Shown: piece by piece, positions 61,701 to 64,000 of the stretch | Position numbering within the stretch: position 1 is the first letter of the stretch | Layout: every line of letters begins with the position of its first letter | Assembly (NCBI GenBank): GCA_040905905.1 | Contig: JBBDQN010000040.1 | Location: forward strand, 35,217-99,216 | Source of the DNA: JAICND01 sp040905905 | Lineage (GTDB): Bacteria > Actinomycetota > Acidimicrobiia > Spongiisociales > ZC4RG35 | Direction: 5' to 3' | DNA length: 64,000 bases | Notes under the pieces: generated by a model | Databases searched by the model: none | The model's input: the letters and a program-made list of their open reading frames with translations, nothing else | What the model was told of the DNA's origin: nothing | Translations under genes and position numbers: made by a program

Positions 61701-62438
61701 TCAGCTGGTTCGATTGAGCCGGTCGACGCTAAGCAGCAATGCAGCAAGCACGGTGCCTACTCCGGCCAACAGAACACCATCCGATATCCAGGAGAAACCG
61801 GTCAATCCCGAACTGATCAAAGACCCGATCAAGGCAACCATTCCGATCGCGGTGCCCGTTGTGACCAGGGCCCGGGCGCCCCGGTATTCGGCGAGCATCG
61901 CAAACCCGCCAGTCGCCAAACCCAACGCCGCGGCCACCGACCAGGGCCACATCGGCACCCAACCAAACAATTCCATCGTCGACCCACTGGCGACAGCAAA
62001 GACCGCACCGATCAAGACCAGGGCACCGGCGGCGATGATGCCCATTGCCACCGGCGAGGAGTCGCGGGGCATTTCGACGGGTTGGGGTTCGACCGCGACC
62101 TCAGGCATGAAGTCGAGAGCGATGACCCCACCGTCGGGGCCTATGTCGTTTGCAGCGGCCAGTTGCCGGATCAGACGGGGCGACGAGGTGGAGCGGATAC
62201 CCAGCGCCATCGCAAATCGGGCATCGTCACTCGTCGACAGGACTAGTTCTTCTCCCTCGATGCGAAGGTGGAAACCGTCCACCCGCGCGCTCACCCCGAT
62301 CTGACTGAGTGGCCATTGGCCCAGGGTTCCGTTGGGGGAGACAAGGAGCAACTCCTCCTGGTCCAGGTGAACCTCCACCCGGACTCCGGGCTCTCCTTCT
62401 CCGGCCATCTTGATCGTGCCGACGAGTTCGGCGTCCAC
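61701..62438 (-). CDS. PH-like domain protein with four membrane helices, unknown function
   Basis: 245 residues from GTG at 62438. The first 90 residues look like a small beta domain (VEVHLDQEELLLVSPNGTLGQWPLSQIGV, STSDDARFAMALG) similar in outline to the small protein at 46578. Then a linker and four hydrophobic helices (about 130-245). Possibly a regulator with a PH-like sensor at the membrane; function unknown. Confidence 0.65.
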   Translation of the reverse strand: MDAELVGTIKMAGEGEPGVRVEVHLDQEELLLVSPNGTLGQWPLSQIGVSARVDGFHLRIEGEELVLSTSDDARFAMALGIRSTSSPRLIRQLAAANDIGPDGGVIALDFMPEVAVEPQPVEMPRDSSPVAMGIIAAGALVLIGAVFAVASGSTMELFGWVPMWPWSVAAALGLATGGFAMLAEYRGARALVTTGTAIGMVALIGSLISSGLTGFSWISDGVLLAGVGTVLAALLLSVDRLNRTS

Positions 62439-62555
62439 GGTCCAGACCCTTTCCGCCTCCCTCCCGCCTCGATGCAATCGCGATATTAGGCGTCCTCTGC
62501 CGATTTGAGAACGATCTTTCCTGGTGGTCCCTGTGGGCTACCCTGCCGGAGCCCC

Positions 62556-64000
62556 GTGCCCGAATTCATCTATTCCATGCGCCGCGTCACTCGGCACTAC
62601 CCGCCGGATCGCGATGTCCTGAAAGACATAACCCTCGGCTTCTTCTATGGAGCCAAGATCGGAGTCATCGGGCCCAACGGTGCCGGCAAATCATCCCTGC
62701 TCCGGATCATGGCGGGCCTTGACGACGGTTACACGGGTGAGGCGCAGCTCATGGAGGGCTACACCGTGGGGCTGCTCGACCAGGAGCCTCGCCTGGACGA
62801 ACACAAGGATGTCCTCGACAATGTGATGGACGGCGTCGCCGCCACCAAGTCGTTGCTTGATGAGTACCAGATGGTGATGGATGGTTGGGCCGACCCCGAT
62901 GCCGACTACGAGAAGCTGGGGGCTCGCCAGGAGGTACTGGAGAAACGGATCGAGGCGGCCGGTGCGTGGGATCTCGACCGCCAAGTCGAGATTGCAATGG
63001 ACGCCCTCCGGGTCCCCGATGCCGAGAGTCCGGTCACCATTCTCTCCGGAGGCGAACGCAGGCGGGTGGCGTTGTGCCGGCTGCTCCTCTCTCATCCGGA
63101 CCTCTTGTTGTTGGACGAGCCCACCAACCATCTCGACGCCGAATCGGTGGCGTGGCTCGAGCGTTTCCTGGCCGACTATCCGGGAAGCGTCATCGCCATC
63201 ACTCACGATCGCTACTTCCTCGACAATGTTGCTGGCTGGATTCTCGAACTCGACCAGGGGCGAGGTCTTCCGTTCGAAGGCAACTACTCGAGCTGGCTTG
63301 AGCAGAAGCGGGCCCGGCTGGCACAGGAAGAGCGAGAGGAATCGGCGCGCCAGCGGACGCTTGGCCGGGAGCTGGAGTGGGTTCGGATGTCGCCCAGGGC
63401 CCGGCAGGCAAAAGGCCAGGCCCGCCTTACCCGGTATGAGGAGCTCGTGGCCGACGCCCAGGCGGTGGACAAGCGAGCGAGCCGGCTCGAGATCGAGATT
63501 CCCTTCACCCGCCGTCTCGGCGACAAGGTCATCGAGGCGATCGACGTCCGCAAAGGTTACGGCGACCGGCTCCTCATCGAGGACTTGAACTTCAACCTTC
63601 CTCCAGCTGGGATCGTCGGAGTCATCGGGGCCAACGGTGCCGGCAAAACCACCCTGTTTCGGATGATCACCGGCGCCGAGACACCCGACTCGGGCACGAT
63701 CGACATCGGCCCCTCCGTCGAGCTGGCCTATGTCGACCAGACCCGCGACGCTCTCAACCCGACCAACACCATTTACCAAGAGATATCGGGTGGGGCGGAG
63801 CTTCTCAAGATCGGCACGAGGGAGATGAACTCCCGGGCCTATGTCGCCTCACTGAACTTCAAAGGCTCCGATCAACAGAAGAAGGTCGGCACCCTCTCGG
63901 GCGGGGAACGGAACCGGGTCCATCTCGCCATGATGTTGCGCACCGGCGGAAACCTGGTCTTGTTGGACGAGCCCTCCAACGACCTCGACGTCGACACCCT
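62556..64000 (+). CDS. ettA: Energy-dependent translational throttle ABC-F protein EttA, 3' end missing
   Basis: Ribosome-bound ABC-F ATPase that gates the first peptide bond according to ATP/ADP level. GTG at 62556 with GGAG 5 bases before; 481 codons visible, about 70 lost beyond the window. First ATPase: Walker A GPNGAGKS at 39-46, LSGGERRR, LLLDEPTNHLD. A linker helix pair (P-site motif region, from EQKRARLAQEER) follows, then the second ATPase with GANGAGKT, LSGGERNR and LLDEPSNDLD. Confidence 0.93.
   Translation, partial: MPEFIYSMRRVTRHYPPDRDVLKDITLGFFYGAKIGVIGPNGAGKSSLLRIMAGLDDGYTGEAQLMEGYTVGLLDQEPRLDEHKDVLDNVMDGVAATKSLLDEYQMVMDGWADPDADYEKLGARQEVLEKRIEAAGAWDLDRQVEIAMDALRVPDAESPVTILSGGERRRVALCRLLLSHPDLLLLDEPTNHLDAESVAWLERFLADYPGSVIAITHDRYFLDNVAGWILELDQGRGLPFEGNYSSWLEQKRARLAQEEREESARQRTLGRELEWVRMSPRARQAKGQARLTRYEELVADAQAVDKRASRLEIEIPFTRRLGDKVIEAIDVRKGYGDRLLIEDLNFNLPPAGIVGVIGANGAGKTTLFRMITGAETPDSGTIDIGPSVELAYVDQTRDALNPTNTIYQEISGGAELLKIGTREMNSRAYVASLNFKGSDQQKKVGTLSGGERNRVHLAMMLRTGGNLVLLDEPSNDLDVDT

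Noticed and set aside
1..64000. tRNA, rRNA, CRISPR arrays, prophage or insertion sequences
   Set aside because: No gap is long enough for an rRNA gene, and no tRNA-like cloverleaf, spaced repeats, integrase or transposase was seen.

Overview
The window is GC-rich, almost wall-to-wall coding DNA (the longest stretch without a gene is about 135 bases) from an actinobacterium, most likely of the class Acidimicrobiia. Evidence for an actinobacterium: many GTG starts, split F420-cofactor synthesis genes (cofG, cofH), a mycothiol-dependent-isomerase-like protein, a 13E12/DUF222-HNH protein, and three LexA boxes of the actinobacterial TCGAAC-N4-GTTCGA type. The class assignment is an inference from gene content; no rRNA, tRNA or CRISPR array was seen. 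Layout. 1-7.5 kb: partial 2-oxoacid dehydrogenase E1 alpha, ftsK, then dapA-RNase J in an overlapping pair, a thioredoxin-TPR protein facing away, and a DinB-like gene bounded by two copies of a structured 51-base repeat. 7.6-16.4 kb: lipoprotein, SOS-boxed DUF222-HNH gene, cyclophilin, M16 peptidase-dapB, then a CobT-like von Willebrand protein translationally coupled to a CobS-like AAA+ protein with altered Walker motifs, and a LOG-type nucleotide hydrolase. 16.4-27.4 kb: two overlapping lipoprotein genes (FG-GAP/ASPIC and a beta-propeller type), a TIGR03084 protein with a BtpA protein, a minimal HD-GYP phosphodiesterase, the large helicase Lhr and a DUF4032 kinase-like protein. 27.4-34.1 kb: cofH (with a large unrecognised N-terminal domain), cofG, an SDR, a flavin reductase, a universal stress protein and an ABC exporter. 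34.2-42.1 kb: lipoprotein, an aroQ-alpha/beta hydrolase fusion, a lysozyme-fold protein lacking its catalytic glutamate, dnaE2, dodecin, a metallo-beta-lactamase-fold hydrolase and a DUF6584-like protein. 42.2-48.7 kb: a heterodimeric ABC exporter with one degenerate ATP site, deoD, small proteins, an F420/PPOX oxidoreductase, 5-formyl-THF cyclo-ligase and PlsC. 48.8-52.9 kb: a Tat/LPXTG surface protein, imuA'-imuB, DUF456 and an Fpg-type glycosylase. 52.9-64 kb: MDR reductase, MFS carrier, enoyl-CoA hydratase, methyltransferase-fumarylacetoacetase pair, amidohydrolase, K+-insensitive proton pyrophosphatase, a small membrane protein and the start of ettA. The most coherent system is the SOS mutagenesis set. 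dnaE2 and imuA'-imuB lie 10.5 kb apart, and both have promoters in which a 16-base LexA box exactly fills the space between -35 and -10. For dnaE2 the predicted start of transcription falls on the GTG start codon, implying a leaderless mRNA. A third perfect box sits just downstream of the -10 of the DUF222-HNH gene. dnaE2 and imuA' also both carry 7-base tandem repeats inside the reading frame. Other items worth following are the CobS/CobT-like pair with Walker substitutions, the domain added to CofH, the aroQ-hydrolase fusion, and a nested, switch-like RNA structure in the leader of the proton pyrophosphatase gene.
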